Of a stretch of DNA of 64,000 nt, positions 35,197 to 43,985 are shown one piece after another. Source of the DNA: Mobilicoccus pelagius NBRC 104925 (GTDB lineage Bacteria > Actinomycetota > Actinomycetes > Actinomycetales > Dermatophilaceae); contig NZ_BAFE01000089.1 in NCBI RefSeq assembly GCF_000247995.1, positions 62,001 through 126,000 of the forward strand, given 5' to 3'. The position numbers were made by a program, and so were the translations under genes. Position 1 is the stretch's first letter. Each line of letters opens with the position of its first letter. Below the pieces are notes generated by a model. The model worked only from the letters and a program-made list of their open reading frames with translations, had not been told where the DNA came from and made no database searches.

Positions 35197-37195
35197 GTGG
35201 CGACCGTACAGCGCGACGGACTCGTCGGCCGCACGGTCGACGGGCGCTACACGGTGCTCGCACACCTCGCGGACGGCGGCATGGGTCGTGTCTACGCGGC
35301 CCTCGACGAACGGCTCGACCGGCAGGTCGCCCTCAAGGTGATGCGCCCCGATCTCGCCCGCGACCCAGCGTTCGTCGACCGGTTCCGTCGTGAGGCCCGG
35401 GCTGCGGCACGACTGTCCCACCCTCACGTCGTCGCCGTGTACGACCAGGGCGAGGACGACGGCATCCTCTTCCTCGCGATGGAGTTCGTCGACGGGCAGA
35501 CCCTGCGGGACCTCCTCGAGGAGGAGGGGGCGCTCACCCCACGGGAGGCGCTCCGCATCACGGCCCGGATCCTCGAAGGCACGGCGGCCGCCCATCGTCG
35601 CGACGTGCTGCACCGCGACATCAAGCCGGAGAACGTCCTGTGCTCGGCCGAGGGCCGGGTCGCGGTCGCGGACTTCGGACTCGCCCGTGCCGTCGGGTCG
35701 ACGACCGCGACGGCCGCGGGCGCTCCGCTGCTCGGTACGGTCGCCTACCTCGCCCCCGAACAGGTCGAGCACGGCACCGCCGATCGCCGCACCGACCTCT
35801 ACGCCATCGGCCTCGTCCTCCACGAGATGCTCACGGGTCGACCTGCGGTCGAGGGCGACTCCCCCATCCACGTCGCCTGGCAGCACGTCACCGGATCGAT
35901 CCCGCCGCCGTCGGACCGGGTTCCCGAACTCCCTGCGGCGATCGACGACCTCGTGGCCCGTGCGACGGCCCGTGATCCGGAGGACCGTCACGACGACGCA
36001 GAGGTCTTCCTCGCCGACGTGCATCGTGTGCTCGCCGAGCTGCCGGACTCCGCCCTCGACCACCGCGCGGAGCCGCCCACCCCGCCCTCGACGGGTGGTG
36101 AGGAAGAGGACGAAGACGGCCACGCCGGGCGTGACGGGGATCGACGGTCACAGGAGACGAGCACGATCGCTCGACGGACCCGCACGATCCCCCGCCTCGG
36201 CAGCGAGGGTCGGCCCGCGAACGTCGCGGCGGTCTCGACGGGTGGGTCGATGCACTCCCCCTCTGACCTCGACGATGCTCATCCTTTACCTGAGGTCGAC
36301 CCCGCTGCGACTCCCCGACGCTTCCGTCGGCGGGGCGCCGCGGCCCTCACGGTCCTCCTTCTCGGCATGGGCGGCGGATGGTGGTGGTTCGGCCCTCCGG
36401 GGGAACGCACGGTCCCCGAGGTCGTCGGGACCGAGATCGTCGCCGCCGAGGAGACTCTCCGAGGCGAGGACCTCTCCCCCGTCACCGACCGGGTCTTCTC
36501 CGAGACCGTGCCCCGCGACCACGTCGTCGAGAGCGACGCGCCCGCCGGCACGCTGCTCCGGCGAGGTTCCCGGGTGCGGCTCCTCGTGAGCCGGGGCCCG
36601 GAACGGTACGACGTACCCGAGCTCACCGGCCGGACCGTCGCCGAGGCGCACGCACTCCTCTCCGAGGCCCACCTCACGGTCGCGCCGGGTCGGCGGAGCA
36701 CCTACCACGACACCGTCGAGCGTGGTCGTGTCGTCGTCAGCGCCCCGGCCGCGGGGTCACGGGTGAAGCCCGGCACCCCCGTCGCCCTCACCGTGAGCAA
36801 GGGCCGCGAACCGGTGTCGCTCGGCGGCGTCGTCGGCACGTCGGAGGAGGAGGCCCGAGCTGCGCTCGAGAAGAAGGGGCTCACCGTCCGCGTCGCCGAC
36901 GAGCGGGTGTTCAGTACGTCGGTGCCCGCCGGGCGCGTCGCCTCCACCTCGCCCACGGGCACCGTCCACCGCGGCGACGCCGTCACGCTCACCGTGAGCA
37001 AGGGTCCCGAGATGGTCCCTGTTCCCCTCCGTGCAGGGTCTCCCCGCGGAGCAGGCGGTCGCCACGCTCCGCGAAGCGGGCTTCGAGGTCCGGGTCGAAC
37101 GGATCCTCGGGGGCGTGTTCGGCACGGCACGCTCGACCGAGCCCGCCGGCGGCACCGCCCCCAAGGGCAGCACGGTCGTCCTCAACGTCGTGTGA
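35197..37195 (+). CDS. pknL: Serine/threonine protein kinase PknL with PASTA repeats; one-base frameshift in the last PASTA repeat
   Basis: A membrane kinase. The Gly loop LADGGMGRVY is near residues 24-33, Lys in VALKVM near 47, HRDIKPEN near 138 and DFGLA in the activation segment. A low-complexity linker leads to a transmembrane helix near residues 378-397 and PASTA repeats starting near 405, 473 and 541. The fourth repeat begins at MVPVP and then breaks at a CCCC run (37024-37027). As given, the frame runs to 37275 with an Arg-rich, non-PASTA tail. One base fewer restores QGLPAEQAVATLREAGFEV and an end at STVVLNVV (TGA 37193-37195), giving 665 residues. Error or real lesion is undecided. 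Confidence 0.88.
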
Positions 37196-37228
37196 GGTCA
37201 CCCGCGGCAGGACCGGTGAGGGGGCGCG

Positions 37229-37825
37229 TCATTCCTGATGGGCGTACCGCTCCTCGCGCCACACGTCACCGTTGAAGTGGTAGCCGCGTTCCTCCCAGAA
37301 TCCTCGTCGCGGGGAGGCGAGGTACTCGAACGCCATGAGCCACTTGGGGCCCTTCCACCCGTAGAGATGGGGCACGACGAGGCGGAGCGGCCACCCGTGT
37401 TCGGGAACGAGGGGCTCGCCGTCGAGGTGGGTCGCGAGGAGCGTGCGCGGCGAGAGGAGGTCGTCGACCGTGAGATTGGCGTGATAGCCGTAGGCGGCCG
37501 AGGCGAACAGCCACCGGGCCTCGGGGGCGGGCGGGGCGAGGTCGACGACGGCCCGCGCGGGAACACCGCCCCACACCAGACCGGCGGTGCTCCGGTGGGA
37601 GACGCAGTGGTGGTCGGCCCGCACCTCGATGTGCGGCAGCGACATGAGGTCGGTCCAGCTCAGGCGGGTCCTCGACCCGTCGACCGTGGTCCCCTCGATC
37701 GTGAACGACCAGGTGTCCAGGTCGATCCGCGGAACCCGCCCGTAGTGGATCGGGCGCAGCGGGGCCTCCCGCTGTCCCGGGGGTAATCGGGCGGGTTCAC
37801 GCAGGTCGTCGAGCGAGTCGCTCAC
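37229..37825 (-). CDS. Sulfite oxidase-like molybdopterin oxidoreductase
   Basis: A 198-residue protein of the sulfite-oxidase/MsrP (YedY-like) fold. The molybdenum-ligating Cys is Cys74 in HHCVSHRSTAGLVWGGV. Later motifs are AAYGYHANLTVDDLL, HGWPLRLVVPHLYGWKGPKW and the end WEERGYHFNGDVW. It has no Tat or Sec signal, so it should act in the cytoplasm, unlike MsrP. The substrate is unknown. The gene is 8 bases upstream... of nothing on its left and follows the DAHP synthase region on the right by coupled orientation: its GTG starts 8 bases after the aroG stop. Confidence 0.85.
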   Translation of the reverse strand: MSDSLDDLREPARLPPGQREAPLRPIHYGRVPRIDLDTWSFTIEGTTVDGSRTRLSWTDLMSLPHIEVRADHHCVSHRSTAGLVWGGVPARAVVDLAPPAPEARWLFASAAYGYHANLTVDDLLSPRTLLATHLDGEPLVPEHGWPLRLVVPHLYGWKGPKWLMAFEYLASPRRGFWEERGYHFNGDVWREERYAHQE

Positions 37826-37833
37826 GGCGGCGA

Positions 37834-39246
37834 TCAGCCCTGGGGCGCGTCCGGGCGGGCGTCGTCCTCACCCGCGGCGTCCCCGGCGAACCCGGCGAGA
37901 CCGCCCGCGCCACCGGTGCGCTCGGCGAGCATCTCGGCGACGGCGAAGGCGAGCTCGAGGCTCTGCTGGTGGTTGAGGCGCGGGTCGCAGAGCGTCTCGT
38001 AGCGTCGTTCGAGGTCGGCGTCCTCGAGGTGCATGACACCGCCGAGGCACTCGGTGACGTCGTTGCCCGTGAGCTCGACGTGGAGACCGCCGGGGTGGGT
38101 GCCCACCTGGGCGTGTGCGTCGAAGAACCCACGCACCTCCTCGACGATGTCCTCGAACCGGCGCGTCTTGTAACCATTCTCGGTGGCGAAGGTGTTGCCG
38201 TGCATCGGGTCGCACACCCACGTGACGAGTCGGCCGGAGTCCTTGACCGCCTGGAGGATCGGCGGGAGTGCCTCACGGATCTTGTCCTGCCCCATGCGGG
38301 TGATGAACGTGAGGCGGCCCGCGTCGCCCTCGGGGTCGAGACGCTCGATGAGCTCGACCGCGTCGGCGCCCGTGGCCGTGGGGCCGAGCTTGACGCCGAT
38401 GGGGTTGGTGATGCGGGAGACGTAGTCGAGGTGGGCACCCTCGCGCTCGCGCGTGCGCTCGCCCACCCAGAGGAAGTGGCCCGAGGTGCCGTAGGGGCGA
38501 CCGGTACGGGAGTCGATGCGGGTGAGCGGCTTTTCGTAGTCGAGGAGGAGTGCCTCGTGGCTCGCCCACACGTCGACGCGGCGGAGCGCCTCGAAGTCGA
38601 CACCGCAGGCGTTCATGAACCGCATCGCGCGATCGATGTCGCCGGCGATCTTCTCGTACCGCTTGTTCGCCTTGTTCGACATGAACCCGCGGTTCCAGTC
38701 GTGGACGTGACGTAGGTCGGCGAACCCACCCTGCGTGAACGCGCGGACGAGGTTGAGGGTCGCGGAACTCGCGTGGTAGGCCCGCACGAGCCGCTGCGGG
38801 TCGGGACGACGCGAGGCCTCGTCGAAGGAGAAGTCGTTGACCATGTCGCCGCGGTAGGCGGGCAGCTCGACGTCGCCGCGGGTCTCGGTGTCCTTGCTAC
38901 GCGGCTTGGCGTACTGCCCGGCCATGCGCCCGATCTTGACGACTGGCAGGCTCGAGCCGTACGTGAGCACGGCCGCCATCTGGAGGATCGTCTTGACCCG
39001 GTCCCGGATGTTGTCGGCGGTGGCGGACGCGAACGTCTCGGCGCAGTCACCGCCCATGAGGACGAACGCCTCGCCGCGGGCCGCGTCGGCGAGCCGGCGA
39101 CGCAGGACGTCGCACTCGCCGGCGAAGACGAGCGGCGGATACGTCGACAGCGTCTGCTGCGCAGCACGCAGCTCCTCGGCATCCGGCCAGACGGGCTGCT
39201 GGCGGGCGGGAAGGTCGGCCCAGGTGAGGGAGTCGTTCGAAGTCAC
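37834..39246 (-). CDS. aroG: 3-deoxy-7-phosphoheptulonate synthase, class II (plant-type DAHP synthase)
   Basis: A 470-residue enzyme making DAHP from phosphoenolpyruvate and erythrose 4-phosphate, the first step of aromatic amino-acid synthesis. Class II motifs: VFAGECDVLRRRL, MGGDCAETFA, KIGRMAGQYAKPRS, GFMSNKANKRYE, WASHEALLLDYE, KLGPTATGADAVEL, RMGQDKIREALPPIL, VCDPMHGNTF and GGLHVELTGNDVTECLGG (metal ligands). It is the equivalent of Rv2178c. The GTG has TACCCT 6 bases upstream and no ribosome site. The C-terminus has a short acidic extension. Confidence 0.96.
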   Translation of the reverse strand: MTSNDSLTWADLPARQQPVWPDAEELRAAQQTLSTYPPLVFAGECDVLRRRLADAARGEAFVLMGGDCAETFASATADNIRDRVKTILQMAAVLTYGSSLPVVKIGRMAGQYAKPRSKDTETRGDVELPAYRGDMVNDFSFDEASRRPDPQRLVRAYHASSATLNLVRAFTQGGFADLRHVHDWNRGFMSNKANKRYEKIAGDIDRAMRFMNACGVDFEALRRVDVWASHEALLLDYEKPLTRIDSRTGRPYGTSGHFLWVGERTREREGAHLDYVSRITNPIGVKLGPTATGADAVELIERLDPEGDAGRLTFITRMGQDKIREALPPILQAVKDSGRLVTWVCDPMHGNTFATENGYKTRRFEDIVEEVRGFFDAHAQVGTHPGGLHVELTGNDVTECLGGVMHLEDADLERRYETLCDPRLNHQQSLELAFAVAEMLAERTGGAGGLAGFAGDAAGEDDARPDAPQG

Positions 39247-39252
39247 CCGGCC

Positions 39253-39258
39253 AGGGTA
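39253..39258 (-). promoter_or_regulatory. -10 box (TACCCT) of a leaderless promoter for aroG
   Basis: On the minus strand TACCCT, six bases, then the GTG start at 39246. Confidence 0.6.
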
Positions 39259-39314
39259 GTCGGACCCGCACCCACATCCGGTGACGGGTTCGGATGGCGG
39301 TCATACGACGGGTC

Positions 39315-40028
39315 TCAGAGGTCGGTGGACGGATCGACGAGGCCGTGCGCGACGGCGTACCGCGCGAGCTGGACCCGGTTGTGGAGCTGCAACTTGCCGA
39401 GGATGTTCTGGACGTGGTTCTGCACGGTGCGGTGGCTCACGACGAGCATGTCGGCGATCTCGCGGTAGCTCATCCCCGTGGCGACGAAGCGGAGGATCTC
39501 CGTCTCCCGTGGGGTGAGTCGCGGCGCCTGCGGGTCGTCCTCCTCCGGTGACGCCCCGGCCATCCGTCGGAACTCCCCGAGGACGAGACCGGCGAGTCCC
39601 GGCGTGAAGACGGCGCATCCGTCGGCGACGCTCCGCACCGCGTCGAGGAACTCCTCGCGGCCCGCGGACTTCACGAGGTACCCCGTCGCCCCCTCCTTGA
39701 CGGCCTGGAGGACGTCGTCGGCCTCGCCGGAGGCCGACAGGACGAGGATCCGCACCGACGGCAGGTCCTCGTGGACGCGGCGGGCGACCTCGACACCGTG
39801 GAGGACGGGGAGGTTGAGATCGAGGACGAGCACGTCGGGCGCGACGGCGAGGGTGCGGTCGACCGCGGCCCGGCCGTCGGCGGCCGTGGCGACGACGTCC
39901 AGTCCCGCCTCCTCGAGGTCCCGGGCGACAGCGTCGCGCCAGATGGGGTGGTCATCGGCGACGACGACACGCAGGGCCCGGTCGGTCGGCCCGGCGCCGG
40001 TCCGGCCCGGCATGTCGTCGGTGGTCAT
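39315..40028 (-). CDS. NarL/LuxR-type response regulator
   Basis: A 237-residue two-domain regulator. The receiver has the acidic pair in VVVADDHPIW, the phospho-acceptor Asp70 in VLVLDLNLP and Lys in YLVKSAG. The C-terminal LuxR domain reads LTPRETEILRFVATGMSYREIADMLVVSHRTVQNHVQNI (quoted as contiguous short parts: LTPRETEILRFVATG and VVSHRTVQNHVQNI). Its ATG overlaps the histidine-kinase stop (ATGA). It is the output partner of the adjoining MacS-like kinase. Confidence 0.92.
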   Translation of the reverse strand: MTTDDMPGRTGAGPTDRALRVVVADDHPIWRDAVARDLEEAGLDVVATAADGRAAVDRTLAVAPDVLVLDLNLPVLHGVEVARRVHEDLPSVRILVLSASGEADDVLQAVKEGATGYLVKSAGREEFLDAVRSVADGCAVFTPGLAGLVLGEFRRMAGASPEEDDPQAPRLTPRETEILRFVATGMSYREIADMLVVSHRTVQNHVQNILGKLQLHNRVQLARYAVAHGLVDPSTDL

Positions 40029-41215
40029 GGCGCCCCCTCTCGGCCGGTGCCGTGGGTCGGATCGCACGGCACCCGCAGTTCCGCGACCGTACCGCGTGGC
40101 CCGGGCGTGATGCTCGCGTCGCCGCCGAGCTCCCGCGCACGGCCGACGATGCTCGCCGCCACCCCGAGACGCCCCTCGGCCCGCGCCCGGTCGAGACGCC
40201 CGGGATCCATCCCCACTCCGTCGTCGCGGACGGTGACGACGACCTCTCCCCCGACCTCCTCGAGGAGGACCCAGGCGCGGGCACCCTCGCCGGCGTGACG
40301 TGCGACGTTGTCGAGTGCGGCGGCGACGGCGGCGTCGATCTCGCGGGCGCGCGGCTCGGCGAGGAGGACCGGTCCCGTGTCGACGACGGAGACCCGTTCC
40401 GTGGCCCACGCCCTGAGAAGGGCGGCGAGGTCCACCCGACGGGCGACGCCGACCCCGGGAGCCGGGACGGGCCGTGACCCCTCGGCGAGGACGGGCAGCC
40501 GGATGAGCTTACGCAGGTGACGCTCCTGTTCACCGGCGAGACGCCCCAGTTCGGCGGTCTCCCCACCGATCTCGAGTCCGCGGCGGTGGACGAGGCTCAG
40601 CGCCTGGAGCACGCCGTCGTGGACGTCGCGGGCGAGTCGTTCCCGCGCGGCCGCCCGCGCACGGATGGCCTCGGCCTCCCGCGCGGCGCGGTGGGCCACC
40701 CCGACGAACTCGGCGCAGTAGCCGACGAGGGTGCCGAGCAGCAGGAGGATGACGATGTTGTGGAACGTCACCGTCGTCGGGACGCGAACGAGCACGAGAT
40801 CGGCGAGGACGACGACGGTCGCCGCGGCGGCGCCACCGAGCGGCCCGGCGAGAACGGCCCACGAGAGCACCGTCGTCGCCGGCCACATGCCCGGCACGGT
40901 CGGTGCCCCCGCCTCGATCACCTCACGGGAGTCGACGAGGCCGGAGGCGAGGATCGCGCCCGCCCCGAGGGCGAGTTCCACCGCGAGCCAGGCGGGGGTG
41001 CGGCGTCGCACGAGGAGGGCCGCCATCGTCCAGGCCGCGAGGACCCCAAGGATCACCCACCCGCGCTCCGGATGGGCCACCTGCTCGAGGCGGTGGACGT
41101 AGAGCCCGACGACGTAGACGAGGACGAGCGGACGGAGCAGGTCGAGCGCGGACCAGAAGGCCCGGAACACCGGGGCGTCGCCGGACTCCGCGGTGTTCCG
41201 GGCCTTCGTCCTCAC
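40025..41215 (-). CDS. macS: MacS-family sensor histidine kinase
   Basis: A 396-residue membrane kinase with five or six N-terminal transmembrane helices (to about residue 175), a HisKA_3 dimerisation helix with the phospho-acceptor His in LARDVHDGVLQALSLVH (near residue 199), and a GHKL ATPase domain with ALDNVARHAGEGA, VRDDGVGMDPG and the final GTVAELRVP. No separate sensor domain is seen, so it likely senses a membrane-linked signal. It is coupled by 4-base overlaps to plsC upstream and to the response regulator downstream, an arrangement that suggests a link to membrane lipid state. Confidence 0.9.
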   Translation of the reverse strand: MRTKARNTAESGDAPVFRAFWSALDLLRPLVLVYVVGLYVHRLEQVAHPERGWVILGVLAAWTMAALLVRRRTPAWLAVELALGAGAILASGLVDSREVIEAGAPTVPGMWPATTVLSWAVLAGPLGGAAAATVVVLADLVLVRVPTTVTFHNIVILLLLGTLVGYCAEFVGVAHRAAREAEAIRARAAARERLARDVHDGVLQALSLVHRRGLEIGGETAELGRLAGEQERHLRKLIRLPVLAEGSRPVPAPGVGVARRVDLAALLRAWATERVSVVDTGPVLLAEPRAREIDAAVAAALDNVARHAGEGARAWVLLEEVGGEVVVTVRDDGVGMDPGRLDRARAEGRLGVAASIVGRARELGGDASITPGPRGTVAELRVPCDPTHGTGREGAP

Positions 41216-42222
41216 GGGCGGGTGCGGGAGCTGCCGTCGTCCCCGACGTCGTCCTGCCCGTCGGCCTCGACGGGCGCGGCGTCGGCGACGGTCGCGCCCT
41301 CCGAGGCCGCGCGGCGACGACGCCGCTGCTCGACCTCGGTGCGGGCCGCCTGGATGAGTTCCTCGGCCCGTGCCTGCGCCTGCGCACCCTCCGCCTTCGC
41401 GGAGGCGACGAGGTCGCTCGCCCTGGCCTGCACGTTCGCCTGCACCGTGGCGCTCTCGGCCTTGGCGGAGGCGACGAGGTCGCTCGCCCGCGCCTGGACG
41501 TTCGCGCCCTCGGCCCGCGCGGCGGCGAGGAGGTCGTTGGCCCTCGCCGCGAGCTGCTCCTTGACGGTGGCGGCGTACTCGTCGACGTACTCCTGGCCCG
41601 AGAGCTCCTGGAGCGCGGCCATGACCTCGTCGGTGATCTCGCGGAGGACCTCGTGGTCGTCGGCACGGTCGGCGTACTCGGAGAAGTCCATCGGCGGCCC
41701 GAACCGCATCCCCACCTGCATGATCGTGGGGATCCGCTGACCGGTGGGCTGCGCCTTGTCGGTGTCGATCATCGCGACGGGGATGATGGGCACCCCCGCG
41801 GCGAGCGCGAGGCGGGCGATGCCCGTCTTGCCCCTGTAGAGGCGGCCGTCGGGCGAACGCGTGCCCTCGGGGTAGATGCCGAACAGCTCACCGCGCTGCA
41901 GCACGGCGAGACCCGCGTCCATCGCCACCTTGCTCGCGGCCCCGCCCGAGCGGTCGATCGGGATCTGGCCCGTGCCCTGGAAGAAGGCCTTCTTGAGCCG
42001 ACCGACGAGGCCGGGCTGGGTGAAGTAGTCGCTCTTCGCCGGGAACGTGATGCGCCGCGGGCACATGAGCGGCAGGAAGATCGAGTCGGAGAAGCTCAGG
42101 TGGTTGCTCGCGAGGATCGCCGGGCCGTGGGCGGGGACGTGCTCCGCACCCTCCACCCAGGGACGGAACAGCACCCGCAGCACGGGTCCGATGAGGACGA
42201 GTTTGAAGAACCAGTAGAGCAC
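41212..42222 (-). CDS. plsC: 1-acyl-sn-glycerol-3-phosphate acyltransferase (PlsC) with a coiled-coil tail
   Basis: A 336-residue acyltransferase transferring an acyl chain to lysophosphatidate. Catalytic blocks: NHLSFSDSIFLP (NHx4D, near residue 40), FPAKSDYF, YPEGTRSPDGRLYRGKTG, and VPIIPVAMIDT. The catalytic domain ends near residue 225. The rest is an Ala/Glu-rich helical tail in which ARASDLVASAKAE occurs twice, then AEELIQAARTE and an acidic end. Equivalent in position to Rv2182c. GGGAGG precedes the GTG. First gene of the plsC-macS-response regulator operon. Confidence 0.92.
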   Translation of the reverse strand: MLYWFFKLVLIGPVLRVLFRPWVEGAEHVPAHGPAILASNHLSFSDSIFLPLMCPRRITFPAKSDYFTQPGLVGRLKKAFFQGTGQIPIDRSGGAASKVAMDAGLAVLQRGELFGIYPEGTRSPDGRLYRGKTGIARLALAAGVPIIPVAMIDTDKAQPTGQRIPTIMQVGMRFGPPMDFSEYADRADDHEVLREITDEVMAALQELSGQEYVDEYAATVKEQLAARANDLLAAARAEGANVQARASDLVASAKAESATVQANVQARASDLVASAKAEGAQAQARAEELIQAARTEVEQRRRRRAASEGATVADAAPVEADGQDDVGDDGSSRTRP

Positions 42223-42360
42223 CTGAACCTCCCGGTCGACGAAGCCCCCTCACCGTACCGGCCGGTTCGCGCTCGCGGGACCGTTCGGCCACGTCGCTCC
42301 GGGCAGAAGGGTGGGCCTCTCTGCGAGAATCGGGGGCCGAGACGCAGGAGAGGTGCAGCG

Positions 42361-42933
42361 ATGACGACGAGGGACGGCGGGGAACGCGACGACGTCGACG
42401 CCCGGTTCGCCGAGATCGTCGAGCGGTGGGAGGAGCCCCCGTCGTGGGCCGACGCACCCCCGCCACCGGCGGGCCGTGCCGGGGGACCCGACGACGGAGT
42501 GCCGGGTGCACCTCGGGAGACCGGGATCACACCGCCGGGCGACGTCGCCGACGACCCGACCGTAGGAGGCCCCACCGACGCCGACACCGACGGCCTCCCG
42601 AGCGGCGACGCGCCGCCCGTCCGCGCGGGCGGGTTCGACGACCCGGTGCCGTGGCGCACGTACAGCCCTCCGGAGGACCCGGACGACGAGACGTTCACGC
42701 CGCCGCCACCCGAGCCGTTGCCCGCGTTCTTCACCGACTGGCCGTTCTACCTCGCCCTGTGCGGTCTCGTCCTCGGGCCGGTCGGCCTCGTCCTCCTCGT
42801 CGTGTTCGCGCCCACCGAGCGTCACCTCATGTGGGGCGCGGCCGCCCTCACGATCGCGGGTTTCGTCACGCTCGTCCTGCGCCAACCGCACGACCGGGAT
42901 CCCGACGACACCGACGACGGCGCCCGCGTCTGA
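42361..42933 (+). CDS. Hypothetical membrane protein with a long acidic/Pro-rich N-terminus
   Basis: A 190-residue protein. Residues 1-120 are acidic, Pro- and Gly-rich and probably disordered (start DVDARFAEIVERWEE). Two transmembrane helices follow (about 128-148 and 158-174), then a charged end. It occupies the place of Rv2183c in mycobacteria. GGAGAGG precedes the ATG. Function unknown. Confidence 0.7.
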   Translation: MTTRDGGERDDVDARFAEIVERWEEPPSWADAPPPPAGRAGGPDDGVPGAPRETGITPPGDVADDPTVGGPTDADTDGLPSGDAPPVRAGGFDDPVPWRTYSPPEDPDDETFTPPPPEPLPAFFTDWPFYLALCGLVLGPVGLVLLVVFAPTERHLMWGAAALTIAGFVTLVLRQPHDRDPDDTDDGARV

Positions 42934-42939
42934 CCTGCA

Positions 42940-42959
42940 CCGGGCCGGGATCGGCCCGG
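42940..42959. terminator. Hairpin between the converging membrane-protein and ROK genes
   Basis: CCGGGCCG and CGGCCCGG pair around GGAT, in a 32-base gap between two converging genes. Confidence 0.6.
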
Positions 42960-42965
42960 CCTGCG

Positions 42966-43985
42966 TCAGTGGGCCGGGCCGCTCTCGTGGCGGGCGAGGT
43001 CGGCGGCGCCGATGAGACCCGCGTCGGGGCCGAGCGCGGCCTGGACGATGCGCGCCTCGGGCCGGTAGCCCCGCCCGGGGAGACGACGACGGAACGCCTC
43101 GCGCGCCGGGTCGAGGAGGAGCTCGCCCGCGGCGCTCACCCCACCACCGATGACGAACGACCCCGGGTCGAACGCGGCGGCCAGACCCGCCATGCCGACG
43201 CCGAGCCAGTGCCCGATCTCGGCGATGAGTTCCCGCGCCGTGGGGTCGCCCTCTCGCGCCGCCTCCGTGACGAGCGGCCCTGCGAGCCGCGACGGGTCGC
43301 CCCCGACGCGGGCGAGCAGATCCTCCGCGACGGGCGACCGCGCCGACATGAGACCGCGGGCCTCCCGCACGAGCGCGTTGCCGCTCGCGTACTGCTCCCA
43401 GCAGCCGCGGTTGCCGCACTCGCAGCGGATCCCGTCGGGCACGACCTGCATGTGGCCGAACTCCCCCGCGGTGCCGAACCGGCCGCGTTGGAGTTCGTGG
43501 TCGATGACGAGGGCGCCACCGATGCCGGTGCCGAGCGTGATCATCACCACGTGCGACTCGCCACGGGCCGCGCCGAAGCGCGATTCGGCCCACGCCGCCG
43601 CGTTCGCGTCGTTGTCGACGGTGATGGGGCGACCGATGCGACTGCCGAGGGACTCCCGCAGCGGCTCGTCCCGCCACGAGAGATGGGGCGCGAAGACGAC
43701 GGTGGCCCGGTCCGCGCCGACGAATCCGGCGGCGCCTATCCCGACGGCCGACACCGCACGTCCCTCGTCCCCGGCGCGGTCGAGGAGTTCCTCGACCGCG
43801 CCGACGATCGTGTTCTCGACGACCCGGGGGCTGCAGGAGCGGTCCGGGGTGTCGCGCCGGGTGCGGGCGACGACCGTCCCCTCGGCGTCGACGAGCCCGG
43901 CGGCGACCTTCGTGCCGCCGATATCGACGCCGATCGCGCAATCGTTCTCGGGCGCCGCCTCCTCCACGGTGTCTGCGGCGCTCAT
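42966..43985 (-). CDS. ROK-family glucokinase-like sugar kinase
   Basis: A 339-residue ROK kinase. The phosphate motif is IGVDIGGTKVAAGLV (near residue 22), the catalytic Asp lies in DNDANAAAWAE (near residue 122), followed by TLGTGIGGALV and the ROK zinc signature GHMQVVPDG...CECGNRGCWEQYASG. The end has VIGGGVSAAGELLLDPAREAF. It most likely phosphorylates glucose or a related sugar with ATP. Sugar specificity is not readable. Its ATG overlaps the stop of the second ROK gene by 4 bases. Confidence 0.9.
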   Translation of the reverse strand: MSAADTVEEAAPENDCAIGVDIGGTKVAAGLVDAEGTVVARTRRDTPDRSCSPRVVENTIVGAVEELLDRAGDEGRAVSAVGIGAAGFVGADRATVVFAPHLSWRDEPLRESLGSRIGRPITVDNDANAAAWAESRFGAARGESHVVMITLGTGIGGALVIDHELQRGRFGTAGEFGHMQVVPDGIRCECGNRGCWEQYASGNALVREARGLMSARSPVAEDLLARVGGDPSRLAGPLVTEAAREGDPTARELIAEIGHWLGVGMAGLAAAFDPGSFVIGGGVSAAGELLLDPAREAFRRRLPGRGYRPEARIVQAALGPDAGLIGAADLARHESGPAH

